From assembly GCA_951812925.1 (NCBI GenBank), contig OX638369.1, positions 23,403,329 to 23,467,328 on the forward strand: DNA of 64,000 bases, written 5' to 3'. Shown one piece after another: positions 1 through 11,150 of this stretch (within the stretch, counting starts at the first letter, position 1; each line of letters opens with the position of its first letter). The position numbers and the translations under genes were made by a program. The notes under the pieces were generated by a model. The model was not told where the DNA came from. It worked only from the letters and a program-made list of their open reading frames with translations, and did not search any database. The stretch is from Calliopum simillimum. Lineage: Eukaryota > Arthropoda > Insecta > Diptera > Lauxaniidae.

Positions 1-255
1 ATAGCTTTCAACACTATGAACTAGAGACCGATACAGTTTTTATATCTGTTGTCTAGCTCGTTACAAGTAATGACTCAGAAATTGAATAGTAGTCCTCAAT
101 TCACATACGGATAAAAAATCTGGAGCGTTATGGTCCGCGAGGTCAAAAATCTTCAAATTACATTCTGCTAGACGAAACTTCGAACATGTTCAATTCCTGG
201 ACAGCAAACATAATTCAATTAAGCTAAGTTTAGTAACCATACATAGGATAAGCCC
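1..255. other. Unremarkable AT-rich non-coding DNA
   Basis: No long reading frame, repeat or RNA-like structure is visible here. Confidence 0.5.
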
Positions 256-264
256 GGTAGATGT

Positions 265-480
265 GACATCTCTAGGGGAAATGGCACTCCCAGGTATAAT
301 GACACCCCTAGTGAAATGGCACCTCTAGACAAAATGGCACCCCAGTCAATTTTGAGTAAGCGGGGCTTAAAAAAATTGGGATAATAAGCGGGAGACGTGG
401 CACCCCCAGGTGAAATGGCACCCCATTAAATTTTGCTATCATTTCTTGTGAGCGGGACTTAAGAAAAAAAAAAAACTGGG
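265..480. repeat. Minisatellite of ~17-bp GAAATGGCACCCC units
   Basis: AAATGGCACCCC or a close variant recurs near 280, 297, 314, 332, 397 and 413. A longer block of about 80 bp (GGCACCCC, then GAGCGGGGCTTAA, then an A-run and TTGGGA) is itself present twice. This is a small, diverged tandem repeat in two registers. The reading frame that crosses it on the minus strand is a by-product of the repeat. Confidence 0.75.
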
Positions 481-1679
481 AATGTGCACGGTAGACTTTT
501 TTTTGCTTAAATATCGAGAGGTAACAGAGCATTTAAGTGTTTTGAAGAGTTCTTATAAACAAAAGGCAGTAACTAGTTATGCTTTTTTCATGAAGGTGAA
601 GAAATTATTTACTTCCAAGATAAATCTGCTAAGTTTGTTGGATGCGCAGAAGACCATCCCTGTTTCTATGCCTAAATCTCATCATATTCACTTAGTTTTT
701 TTTTGTTTGAAATTTCGTGATTAAGACCATAGTGTATAGGATTTTATCTTTTTATAAGTGGGCGGCAAAACCGCTGCATCGATTTTTATGAAATTTTGCT
801 GTGGAGAAAGGGGTAGCACTAAGCAATGATAACGTGTCCTTTATGATTTTAAGTCGGCCTTGCCACGCCTCTAAATAGAAAATTCGCAGACATGGTAACT
901 AATGAGAAACTTTTTTCTTAAGATAACTGTCATTTTAATTTTTAGTTTTATAGCAGTTCAACAAAAAAAGGTGCCATATCTCCTGAGCAGTACCATTTTT
1001 ATAGTTTAACTATGATTTTCAAGATGTTCGAGCTCAAAAAAAGCGACAGACAAATTTGACTCCATCTACAAAGCCAGCTCCATATGTTGAATACGTCACC
1101 TTTTTCGAAAGTACAAAGCAAAAAGTGATGAAAAATGGACAATTTATCAAAATATTTGCGAAATTTATAACCGTTTCAAAGTTACTTATTTGATATTTAA
1201 TCACATACAAAACGTCAGAACTGTAAAAAGTATGGCACTTGATAGAAGTACATGAAACATGCATTAACGAAAAAATTGAACAAAATTAATAAAATGCAAA
1301 TTGATTGCAAGAATTAAGTTTTAAAATTAAGCTCTTGCCCTTGGAGCTTAATAAAAGTTAAAATTAATGATGAAAATTGTTTAAGCTTAAAACTTATAAC
1401 AAAAGGTCTCCTGACCAATTGCATGTATGCACTCCATATGCAAAGGATTTTGTCACAAGAAGACTTGAATTGAATTTCCAGAATCAATTAAAATATTAAT
1501 ATATTTTAAAAGGATTTAATCCATTGTGTGGCGACTTAGTGCTACTTAACATATTCGCAACTTTTGTTTCATGCAACAAAACCGCAGCACATGAATGAAT
1601 TCCACCACAAATTGTGAGTCAAGTTTTAACATAAAAAATTAATTAAAATCATTCAACGTGCTAAAGAATTTTTTATATA
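481..1679. other. Non-coding DNA with a fly-type repeat fragment
   Basis: An 80-codon open frame (482-724, +) starts in an A/T-rich setting, matches no family I recognise and has no splice or promoter support. At about 755-880 there is a fragment with GTGGGCGG, then ATTTTTATGAAATTTTGCTG and a later CCACGCC, the box pattern of the fly repeats seen again at 12, 41, 44, 48 and 50 kb. Nothing is recognised between 1000 and 1679. Confidence 0.4.
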
Positions 1680-2923
1680 CCGTCAGCAGGGGTGACTTTG
1701 ATACAAAATACAGAAATTTCAAGTTTAGGAGCTTAAAATTTCAAAAATTTTAATGGTTTTATTACTCTTAATTTTTTGTGGGGGTTTCAGCTTTAATGTC
1801 ATGTAATATAATTTATACGAAGTAATTACAAATATTTTAAAATAATATTTTTGTAAGTGGGTTAAAGTCACCTCAAGGGTGTGGTGACTTTAACCAAAAA
1901 ATTTCATTCATTGGTTTTACATGCTATACCTTTAATGATCTAAAATCAAGGTATCAGGTTTTGGAAACTTAAGTTCACTTAACATTTTGCCATATTTATA
2001 TAGGCAATCGGCCTAGGCAATGGGACGAGATTAAGAAAAAAACTAAAATTTTTGATAAATGTGGTTTTAGCCTTTGGTGTGTTTTACTTATTGGTATATA
2101 AATTACATCAAATAACAACACTAATATTAAAAGCTAAGCAAATCTTAAAAAATCCACAAAAACAAGCTTGAAATGGATTGAAAATCAGAAAACAAAAAAT
2201 ACTTGATTGAAAAAATTTAAGAAACGAAAGAAATTCTTAGTAGGTAACTTTAAAAGTGCCTCATTGGTTTAAGGGCTTCGGTGGCTTAATCTTTTGCAAA
2301 ATTTCGCTAAATAAATAATAGCAAATATCCTTCCTTGTTTTACAAAGATAAAAAAGAAAAAATAATTTCAGCATGGCGAAAGACTTAACTTTATTTTCAT
2401 TACAGTTCACAATACTCAGTGTCTTGGGCGTCAATTTGGCCCGAGATTGGGTTTCTTTCGAGCCTGCCTAACAACACAAGATTTTTTGGGGGTGACTTTG
2501 GACCGGTCGATAGTCACCCCAAAAACCTTGTTTTCTAACATACTCCCATATAAAAATGCATTAAAAATACTTAGAGGCAAATATATCTACCAAAGTTGAT
2601 GGATTAGGGAAGTAAATTAAATAATAGTTCTAGTAACATCACTCTTCTAACGCCATCAATTTTCCATCTAGTCAATAAGCAGAAATTTTCTGAGTGACAA
2701 AAAATCCGGTATAAGACAACTTTTAGAAAATGCAACAATATATTCGAAAGTTCACGCTTAAATCAAATATTGACAACAGACGCTTAAAGCCAATACCTCA
2801 AGGATACTGTTTGACTCAATACAAATCGATAACTAGTGTTTGGGGTGATAATATTACGATTTTAATCTTTTTTTCTTGCCGGTTAAAGTCGCCATCGGAT
2901 GTTAAAGTTACCCCTGCTAACGG
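1680..2923. mobile_element. Non-autonomous TIR element with TA target duplication
   Basis: The left end reads CCGTCAGCAGGGGTGACTTT and the right end is its near-perfect reverse complement, giving inverted termini of about 20 bp with two mismatches. Each end is flanked by TA (1678-1679 and 2924-2925), as expected for Tc1/mariner-type or other TA-targeting elements. The body repeats the terminal GGTGACTTT word. It forms a perfect 13-bp hairpin (GGTTAAAGTCACC at 1860-1872 with its complement at 1883-1895) and a 9-bp one (2489-2497 with 2512-2520). No transposase frame remains in its 1.24 kb, so it must have moved with a partner's enzyme. TIRs and flanking TA are seen directly; the superfamily is inferred only from the TA. 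Confidence 0.75.
1860..1895. repeat. Perfect 13-bp inverted repeat inside the TIR element
   Basis: GGTTAAAGTCACC is followed ten bases later by its exact reverse complement. The arms contain the terminal GGTGACTTT word of the host element, so they may be subterminal transposase-binding sites rather than a chance hairpin. Confidence 0.7.
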
Positions 2924-2956
2924 TATGAACATGTGCATGAATGCACTCAGAAAAAA

Positions 2957-3350
2957 CTATTGGATTAATAGCGACATCACATTAATTCAATGGTATTTAT
3001 AAGCAATCAGACATATTGTTGGGATAAATAGTAAGGTCACATTGATTAAATGGTACAAGTTATAAGATATACTATTGTACTAATGGTATCACATTAATTC
3101 ATTGGTACAAATAAGATATACTATTGTACTTATGGTATCACATTATAGGTACTATTATATTAATGGTAATATCGCATTAATTCAATGGTGCAACAAAAGT
3201 TAAAAACTTTTGAAATAATAGTGTCCCCACATTAATATAAAGGTAAATACTATTAACGAGTTTATAAGACGTGCTATTGGATCAATGCTCTCATATCATT
3301 GAATTGGTAGTAAACATATACTATTAATATAATAGTTTTGAAAATATTGT
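2957..3350. repeat. Diverged ~50-60-bp tandem repeat
   Basis: ACTATTGTACTAATGGTATC, then CACATTAATTCATTGGTACA, recurs with changes at about 2957, 3018, 3071, 3120, 3150 and 3212, with fainter copies to 3350. The closest pair is 49 bp apart. The array begins just outside the right end of the TA-flanked element. Confidence 0.7.
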
Positions 3351-4727
3351 TTTAAAAATACGTATCACATTGACTAAATTCAAAAGTAAAAACTGTGAGA
3401 TTTAACACGAAAACCATAATTTGAATAATTTTTTTTTTCCTGAGTGTATGCGCAAAGCGTATAAGTGTATATGTACGTGCAAAAGTAGCTATAAACCTTT
3501 AAGTGTATGTGCGTATATTTTAAGTATAATTTCAAGTTTCCAGTAGCGCACTTGCAATGCCAATGTTGCTGTTGCTGCTGCTACTTAAAAAACTTTTACA
3601 TTAAAAACTTGAAATGCATCACACGAAAATCAACACATACGACACTTTCACATACATGTAGCTTTTGGGATCCTTTTGATCCATGTGAAGTTTTTTATAT
3701 ATTTTGATAATAAATTTTGAAAGGGAATAAAAGTTTTTTTTTATAACATTGGTTATACCTTAGCAAACGAGTCTTTAAAGGGGCGGAGGAGGGCTTATAT
3801 CATGCAATCAAATGTCCATGATGCAAGCGACATCAAGCTGAACAAATGAAAATGGGGAGGGTACACACCCTGGAAAATATCTAGCAAGATTAGCCGTCAA
3901 GTTCTTCAATGGAATACACAAAAGTGTTGAGAATGTGGTAGGCCAAAGATTTAACTAAAATAATTCAATGAAGAATACAGTTCAAGAATCAGAAAAGTTG
4001 TCAAAATTAACAAACCATTTAGACAGCTGCTTTCATCAAGGAGTTGCAGCGGACTATATGCTTCCATAAGAAAAATTTAGTTCTGACGGTATGCCATTCT
4101 TTTCCATTCTTTTCTTGAACGATTTTTCAGCTCAGAAGTCATTTGTAGATTTTTTTTTTCTATAAAAACACATACCAACGTACAACAACTACAACGACTA
4201 TACTATAAAAGCAATTGTTTCACTTACGCGACGTGCCTGGAAAATGATACGAAAAACTTTTTCAATAGAGGGTTAAAAAAAGTTTAAAAAAGAGGTCGAT
4301 TTTAGTAGTAAAAGCAAATGTGCAGACAATTGCAACGGGGTAGCAAGAAAACACACACACCAAAGTTTGATTTGTGCTGTAGCAAAGTAGCAGCAGGGAT
4401 AAGAAAAATAAAAATTAAAGCTCACTCTCAGTAACTTCTTAAGCTATAAGACAAACTCAAGTAAAACAACACAAGAAAAAGGAGTCACGAAAAAATCAAA
4501 AGTATTGAAGCAGGAAAATAGCTGCTTTTAATCTTTTTTTATTCAGCATGTGTAAATGTGTGCGATAACTAAAAGTTTTCGCCATGTTTATACAAGCGCC
4601 AGTTTGAAGTTTTTAATTTTTCTATATCCTGTTTTCTGCTCCTTAAAGTCTGCAATAGTAAATGTGCACACTGTGAAAACTAGCGCATAGTTAAAATTGT
4701 TTTTTTTTTTAAATATTTTCTGATTTG
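3351..4727. other. Non-coding DNA, no feature recognised
   Basis: Only a short CTG run near 3566 and A/T-rich sequence are visible. The short frames at 3507-3707 and 4588-4785 have low-complexity products and no gene signals. Confidence 0.45.
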
Positions 4728-5410
4728 TTTTACAAAAAAAATTATCTTGGGTCACCCTAAGAAAAAATTTTTGTACCAACAACATTTAGTTAATTGTTTG
4801 TTTTTTTTAAAAATGTATTTGGTTTCAGGGCTTAAGGAAATTTCGCAAAGTTCTGAATCTTCAAATTTAATATTTTAAAAGTTTTTCCTATCTATTTGAC
4901 GCCTATTTTAGTATGAAAAAGGTCCGGTTCATATACCCTTTTGTATTTTTTTTTAATGCTTGTAAAATTTACTTTAATCCGGTAGTGCATTTGAAACACC
5001 AATTTTTAGAATTGAGTTCAGAAAAAAATACTTTTTTGTAACAATAAACACGTTACTCTCATGGTGCGCTGCATATGATGCCCTTTATCTGTTGGAGTTT
5101 TTAAACGGATTGTTCATGAAAAGTTTTTTTTTCTGACCTCAAAATAAAAAACAACTGTACCACTATATTAAAGGAAATTTAACAAAAAATTTGAAAAAAA
5201 ATATGAAAAGGTATATTAGTGGCACATTTTTCATACCAAAATGGCCACTAAAACTAAAAAATAGGAAAAAAGTTTAAAATATCAACTTTAAACCCTGCAA
5301 GCCAAATACTTGCTTACATTCTTAGAAACCTCATACAATTAGCTTAAAGGTCTTGATCAAAAAAATATGTCTAAACGTTAGGGTGACCCAAGAAAATTTT
5401 GTTTGTAAAA
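4728..5410. mobile_element. 683-bp segment bounded by 33-bp inverted repeats
   Basis: Positions 4728-4760 and 5378-5410 are reverse complements with two mismatches. Each contains TCTTGGGTCACCCTAA, itself built around the palindrome GGGTCACCC. Weaker complementarity runs a few bases outward (CTGATTTG against CTGACTTC). The body has no open frame. This looks like a short non-autonomous TIR element, but I could not find a clear target duplication, so its borders may lie slightly outside these arms. Confidence 0.55.
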
Positions 5411-5730
5411 GAAGTCAGCAAATCAGTTTTAACTCTATAACTCCTCAGGCGTACCTTTAAGGCCCGCCTCCTAGTGCGAGTTTTTGTTAGACTAAGCCTC
5501 TTCTATCATTTTCCAGAAGCTTCGTAACCTTATAGATTACATCCAATAGAATAATAATATTTTTCATGTCCGTGAAGTAAGCTCTGCTTTTGTGGATTTT
5601 CCCGAAAACAAAAGTTGTGCCGGGGTATGCTCCACTTGTGCTGCGTTGCGCTCTATGGGAAATCATAATCGGTCCAAGGATATGAAAAAGACCCTCCATA
5701 GAATCTCTCTCTGATTTCAAAATAATCAGA
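5150..5730 (+). repeat. Dispersed repeat, copy 1 (partner at 43125-43690)
   Basis: The order of landmarks here (GGAAATTTAACAAAAA, AATATGAAAAGG, CTCATACAATTA, CTCAGGCGTACC, CCAGAAGCTTCGTAA) recurs in the same order and orientation at 43.1-43.7 kb with many changes. It overlaps the right half of the 4728-5410 inverted-repeat segment. It is an interspersed repeat family of unknown class. The minus-strand frame across it (5487-5720) has no recognisable product. Confidence 0.6.
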
Positions 5731-5864
5731 TTTGAAAACTATTCAAAAAACGACACAAAAAACACAAATTTTCTTGATATTTTAGTCATTTATTTAACTG
5801 ATATGTATATTCAATAAAGCTTGTTAATTTCATGAAATATTTTTGAATTTTTTCTAACTTGTCA

Positions 5865-6180
5865 GGTATTCACGGTCTCAACAGGTGCAGGAAAGTATCA
5901 GATCAAATCCGCCCAAAAGTCAAATGTCCTCCACTTAATCATATTTTTGATAAATTTTAACCGTTTATTCAACATTTTTGAGTTTGATCAAATTTCTGCG
6001 TTTCTTTAATTTTATTTCAGTTTTTCTGATTTATTCAGGTAAAGGACCACCAAAAGTGCAGAAAAGTTTCAAATAAAATTTGGCCCAATGTCAAATGTCC
6101 ACCACTTTACCTTATTTTTTGGTTGTTATGCAAAAATTTCTTCACGAAAAGTGCAGAAAAATATTAATAAGAAACTTTGC
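5865..6180. repeat. Diverged ~170-bp tandem repeat
   Basis: GTGCAGGAAAGTATCA (5885) and GTGCAGAAAAGTTTCA (6056) lead into matching text ending AAGTCAAATGTCCTCCACTT / ATGTCAAATGTCCACCACTT. A third remnant (AAAGTGCAGAAAAATATT) follows near 6158. Confidence 0.65.
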
Positions 6181-6202
6181 TTAGCCATATAAATTAAATG
6201 TT

Positions 6203-6219
6203 ACTCATACGACATGTTG
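6203..6219 (-). repeat. Recurrent motif CAACATGTCGTATGAGT, reverse copy
   Basis: This is the only minus-strand copy of the 17-bp motif that recurs seven more times between 7.9 and 18.4 kb. Surrounding sequence is not obviously similar to the other copies. Confidence 0.7.
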
Positions 6220-6899
6220 TACGTGATTTTGTAGGAAATCATATTCAAATGGCTATAAGTTTTGCAAACATTAAGATAAATTCTCCATTTTTTCATCATT
6301 CTAAAGACAAAAACTTCTGCATTCAGAAAAAGTGAAGTATTTTCCATAACTAACTAAAGTTATTGAGTTTCTCTTTAATTTTTAACTGTGCGCTGTGCTT
6401 GGCCGTATTCAAACTTTCAAAATTGTGTAAAGTAAAGAGCTTTTAGTTAATTTTAACAATTTGAAGTTGCTCTTTTTTGCATTTTTTGAGAAATACTTTT
6501 TTTTTAAGAAGTCGTGTCTTTACATTCTGTTAAAGTAAAGGGTCTTCTCTTCTTTCTGTGAATTTTAGGCTATTTATTTGATTTTATTTTCAATTATTAA
6601 CTTTTATTATGAATTTCAAAAAATTACCATTTATTTGCATTAAATTAAAATGATTAAGCGCATGCTGCAAAAAAATTTTGCATTTACATAAATTTTTTTT
6701 AATTAAAACATTGTACACTTTTCGCCTAATTTTGTCCTTTTACGCTGCGCTCAAATAAGCACGTAACAGGACAACGACGGAAACGAAAAAACTTGTCATA
6801 AAATGTAAATTAGATGCATTTTATACATAAAACGTGAAAATAAAGGAAAGGAGGATGGGGTAAGGCGTAAAGGGAAAAAGTAAAACAAAAATTTATGAA
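6220..6899. other. Non-coding DNA, no feature recognised
   Basis: A/T-rich sequence with homopolymer runs. No frame, repeat or RNA-like element stands out. Confidence 0.45.
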
Positions 6900-6904
6900 T
6901 TATA

Positions 6905-7070
6905 AACACTGCCAGCAGCAGCAGCAGCAATAGTGTAGTTAAAGTGCAAAAGTGTAGTGTAAATAGTTATTGTAGTAGTAGCAGTAGTTGTAATAGGCCA
7001 GCAACCCACTCACTTACTAACTCATTTGTGCATTAAAATACAAACACACACACACACACAATGATGATGT
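6905..7070. repeat. Microsatellite cluster: CAG, TAG and CA runs
   Basis: A CAGCAGCAGCAGCAG run lies near 6913, TAGTAGTAGCAGTAG near 6972, and an (AC)n run at about 7044-7062. The minus-strand frames starting at 7303 and 7245 read through this simple DNA and give Cys/Val-rich low-complexity products, so I do not call a gene. Confidence 0.7.
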
Positions 7071-7943
7071 AGGATATGCAAAAGTGCTGAATGCTGCATT
7101 GGCAGCAAAAGCTGCTTAACTGGCAGCCAGGCAGGCAAGCAGGCAGATACAAGTAAGCAATTTTTAATGAGATATGAAATGCAGCTGCATACTGCATAAT
7201 TGCAAAAGGACATGCTACGACAGCAGGACGGTAGCAGCGTAACAAAGCGCACTAAACTCTTGAGAGAGAGCGAACAACTGTGCAACTGTGCATTAGAGGG
7301 CAAGTAGCTGCCACATTATGTCATATGATGTCTCAGCTTCTACGAACGTAGGGCGCACCATGATAGACTATTGTAATTAAAAAGATTTTTGGTTTGTTTT
7401 TTGCAATTTAAATTTTTGATATCGTCAGCATTGAGAAATAAATGTTGTCATGAATTTAATTTCGTAAAAATTTTTGGCAGCATTGTTTTATTTTTTTAAG
7501 GAAATGACAAATGTTAAGGGTTAAATATTATTACTATGCTGAAACTAAATAAAACTGTGCATTTACTGTCCTATGCAGTTTTTAGTTCACGTTGTCGTAT
7601 AATTGCTTGGTTGATTATTATGGCTGATCCACAGAGAACACAATTTTGTTGCACAATTAATGTTAATAAGCCACAATACCCTCAAAATAAATGTTTGAAC
7701 AAATTACTATACTCATCAGAAAATTAGTAAAATTTTTAAAAGTATAGAAGCCCACCTTTGAGGAATAACAAAGTTGTCAGTTTGATTGTTATAAGTATAA
7801 CACATTCTAAAATATGTTATTACTTATACATTATTATTTCCTTTTTGGCATTTATTCCAAAAAGAATGCCTCTACTAATAACAGACTGGGCATACACTCC
7901 AACGAACTATTTTTAAAAAAATGTTCTGTTAATTTTCAGATGT
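7071..7943. other. Non-coding DNA, no feature recognised
   Basis: Short GCAGGCA and AGAG runs near 7120-7270. No supported gene. Confidence 0.4.
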
Positions 7944-7960
7944 CAACATGTCGTATGAGT
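7944..7960 (+). repeat. Recurrent motif CAACATGTCGTATGAGT, copy 2
   Basis: Exact 17-bp motif, preceded by ATGT exactly as in the copy at 8910. The following ~200 bp resembles the module after the other copies only weakly (a TCTTCAGCAGTTTC...AGTTAAGAACCAA stretch). Confidence 0.75.
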
Positions 7961-8909
7961 AATACATTATTTGAATAAACACAACTTCTTAAGTAAAATT
8001 GTTTTTCTCCTATTCTACTTAACAAAAATCAATGAAAATATAGAATTTAAATCTCCATTATATACTAAAATACCAACAAAGAGCTTATTCATATCTCTTC
8101 AGCAGTTTCAAAGTTAAGAACCAATTTCTCCATAAGCATGCACTGCCAAAGGAATTAATTTTATTTAATATTTTGTTATTTGATATGAAATATATAAAAT
8201 AAAAAATATTTTTGTTATTTCAAACTAAAGGATACATCTCTTTTAAATAATTTTTATGCAACAAAATAAAATTATCTACAAATCATATTCCCTCCCTTTA
8301 ACATAATTTAATTATTGCTCTTTTGCCAAATACTTCAACTAAAACATCAACAATCTTCAAGTTGTGACTACCTTAATGAACAATTTCATGCCATTGCCAA
8401 CACTATGCCTTGGCTAAGGCTAACAACACCAACAACAACAACCCATTTAACACAACCAACATTTTACTTCAGCAACATCAGTTTATGCTCTTTCTCCCGT
8501 TTATATAACATTGCAATACACTTCATTATACTGAATTCATGCTATTCATTTACATTTCAGTCCCCAGGTTAATTTTGACAAATGACTTTGATTCCCTTGA
8601 TGTATCGAAGTAATTTAGCAAAATTAATGCCCTAATTAATCAGCGCATTCTAAATATGCGCGCCGCCTTCGATTTTATACAACAAAAGCATTTTAAGCAT
8701 CGCCTTCATCAGCAACGTTTCGACTCAACTCAACTCAACTCGAGAGTACACTTGACCGAACTCATCGATATTGAAAATTGCTTTTTTCCGTTTGGTTTTA
8801 CCTACTCATTTTGTACTATGGGCCAATGCCAATGCTACGTGCGTTGGCTTATAACAGTAGAATTTTTGCATAATTTCGCGGTTTTAATTTTGTTTAAAGC
8901 TTACAATGT
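7961..8909. other. Mostly unassigned; slightly GC-richer island near 8650-8850
   Basis: An open frame at 8656-8928 (+) starts MRAAFDFIQQKH and includes a short ACTCA run. It has no recognisable domain and ends in the repeat module, so I leave it as an unsupported frame. Confidence 0.35.
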
Positions 8910-8926
8910 CAACATGTCGTATGAGT
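8910..8926 (+). repeat. Recurrent motif CAACATGTCGTATGAGT, copy 3
   Basis: Exact motif. It is followed by GATATTTGTGTCAGTGAC and then a ~230-bp module with ATCAAAACAATTACTAACGA, a CTCAGAAACT box and CCTTCAGTG.TTTT. Similar modules follow the copies at 9291, 9963 and 10886. Confidence 0.75.
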
Positions 8927-9290
8927 GATATTTGTGTCAGTGACTTGTTTCATCTAAGTTACCATAACATTGCTTTCTATTGACAGAATTCTATAGAAAT
9001 CAAAACAATTACTAACGAAGCCCTCAGAAACTCACAGTACAAAATGTACTTTTATCCCTTCAGTGATTTTGGATTTAGCAGCCGATAACTTAAAACTGAA
9101 CAAAGAGCATATTTTTAGTAAATGAAGAAAAATCGCCCCACGTTAGGCGCCAATTATAGAATAAAAAAGATTTTATTAAGAGCGTATGCTCGAACAGTTA
9201 ACATTTTTTCAATCCATAATTTGCATAATTGTGTCAATTGGTTTCGTTTCATTTCGATTAGATTAAAATTATCTCTAAAAACTAAAAAAG

Positions 9291-9308
9291 TTAACATGTC
9301 GTATGAGT
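9291..9308 (+). repeat. Recurrent motif TTAACATGTCGTATGAGT, copy 4
   Basis: Motif with TTAA in place of TCAA, in the first copy of the 672-bp duplication. Confidence 0.75.
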
Positions 9309-9962
9309 TATATTTGCTTTAATGGTTGTTAAATTAAAATTACTGTAAGTTTGCCTGCTTTGGTCCGAATAGCGCAAAAATCAAACCAGTGATAAAAAAC
9401 ATCTTCAGAAACTTACTGTGTAAACTTTATTTTCATCACTTCAGTGGTTTTTGAGTTATCAGCCAAAAATTTCAAAATAAAATATTAAAATATTTTTGGG
9501 TCCGACAGCGAAGGGGGAACCCAAGGTGAACAAATTTTTTTTTCACTAAAAAGTCGTAAAAAGCCATGAAAAGCGTCGAAAACATGAAAAAAAGAAAAAA
9601 ATATTATAAATTTTTAGTTCCGACATCCAAGTTACCATAACATTGCTTTCTATTGACAGAATTCTATAGAAATCAAAACAATTACTAACGAAGCCCTCAG
9701 AAACTCACAGTACAAAATGTACTTTTATCCCTTCAGTGGTTTTGGATTTAGCAGCCGATAACTTAAAACTGAACAAAGAGCATATTTTTAGTAAATGAAG
9801 AAAAATCGCCCCACGTTGGGCGCCAATTATAGAATAAAAAAGATTTTATTAAGAGCGTATGCTCGAACAGTTAAAATTTTTTAATCCATAATTTGCATAA
9901 TTATGTCAATTGGTTTCGTTTCATTTCGATTGGAATAAAATTATCTCTAAAAACTAAAAAAG

Positions 9963-9980
9963 TTAACATGTCGTATGAGT
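9963..9980 (+). repeat. Recurrent motif TTAACATGTCGTATGAGT, copy 5
   Basis: Duplicate of the 9291 copy, carried by the 672-bp tandem duplication. Confidence 0.75.
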
Positions 9981-10174
9981 TATATTTGCTTTAATGGTTG
10001 TTAAATTAAAATTACTGTAAGTTTGCCTGCTTTGGTCCGAATAGTGCAAAAATCAAACCAGTGATTCAAAACATCTTCATCTTCTTACTGCAGTACTGTG
10101 TAAACTTTTCATCACTTCAGTGGTTTTTGAGTTATCAGCCAAAAATTTCAAAATAAAATATTAAAATATTTTTG

Positions 10175-10740
10175 GGTCCGACAGCGAAGGGGGAACCCAG
10201 GGTGAACAAATTTTTGTTCACTAAAAAGTCGTAAAAAGCCATGAAAAGCGTCGAAAACATGAAAAAAAATATTATAAATTTTTAGTTCCGACATCCAAGG
10301 GGGGACTTTTGGGCGAAAATATTTTTTTCACTAAAATGTCATAAAAAGTCATAAAACGCGTAGAAACATGAAAAATATCGAATTTTTTTTTTTTTAATTT
10401 TTGGTTCCGATATCATAGGGGGCACCCTTGGGTGAAAAAAATTTTTTTTCACTAAAATATCGTAAAAATTCATGAAACGCATAGAAAACATAAAAAACAA
10501 GAAAAATATTTTTTTTTTTCATTAAAATGTCGTTAAAAGTCATAAAACGCATAGAGAACATGAAAGAAAGGGAAAAAAAATTTTTATAACTTTTTGGATC
10601 TGGTCTCCGAGGGGGGACTCTTGGGTGAAAGAATTTTTTTTCTCTAAAATGTCCCAAAAAGCCACGAAACGCGTAGAATATTTTATAAATTTTTAGTTCC
10701 GACTTCCAAAGGGGATCTTTGGGTGAGAAACTTGTGTCGC
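10175..10740 (+). repeat. ~110-bp minisatellite (GTTCCGAC...GGGGGAC...TCACTAAAATGTCG)
   Basis: Units begin GTTCCGACATCCAAGGGGG, continue CTTTTGGGTGAAAAA and CACTAAAATGTCGTAAAA, then CATGAAACGCGTAGAAA and an A/T run. Starts lie near 10175, 10285, 10405, 10505 (head missing), 10603 and 10696, with one more unit at 9499-9617. The minus-strand frame at 10394-10657 is a translation of this repeat, not a gene. Confidence 0.8.
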
Positions 10741-10885
10741 AGAAACACGCACCGTACTCGAAACCTATATATGTGAAATTTCAAGGTGATCGGTCCAGCC
10801 GTTTGGGAGTCTATAAGGAACATACAGGCATACATATGTATGAACAAACATTCGCTGTATTATACATAGACTTTGAAAAAAGTCC
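10741..10885 (+). mobile_element. Tail resembling an insect repeat 3' end
   Basis: ATGTGAAATTTCAAGGTGAT leads to CGGTCCAGCCGTTTGGGAG and then a CATACAGGCATACATATG stretch. Text of this kind (a 'same result from the ligand-like AGCCGTTT box, then ACATACA repeats') recurs at the ends of many interspersed insect repeats. The class cannot be set from this fragment. Confidence 0.45.
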
Positions 10886-11150
10886 ACATGTCGTATGAGT
10901 GATATTTATTTTAATGACAGTTGATTTAAGTCGAATTAATATAACTTTTCTTACGAACAACTGAATTCCACAAAAATCAAACCAATTATTAAAGAAATCT
11001 AAGAAACTTATAGTGTAAAATATATTTAAATCCTTTCAGTAGTTTTTGAGTTAGAATTCAAGAATTGAAAAGTTACAAAAATCCACATTTTTAGTAAATG
11101 AATTAAATTCCCTAAATTTTTCTTAAAACAAACCACTGTCTCAATTGGTT
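10886..11150 (+). repeat. Motif copy 6 with its ~230-bp downstream module
   Basis: ACATGTCGTATGAGT (10886-10900) is followed by GATATTTATTTTAATGACAG, an ACAAAAATCAAACCAATTAT box and CCTTTCAGTAGTTTTTGAGT. The order matches the modules after the 8910, 9291 and 9963 copies. Confidence 0.75.

Larger units (their letters stand above)
8956..10297 (+). repeat. Large tandem duplication, period about 672 bp
   Basis: The block starting AAGTTACCATAACATTGC at 8956 restarts at 9629. Internal landmarks keep an offset of 667-676 bp (for example TTAACATGTCGTATGAGT at 9291 and 9963). The copies differ by scattered substitutions and a few small indels, so the duplication is relatively recent. Each copy holds two related modules (one after the motif, one before it) plus one ~110-bp minisatellite unit at its end. 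The 9122-9322 open frame is part of this repeat. Confidence 0.85.
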
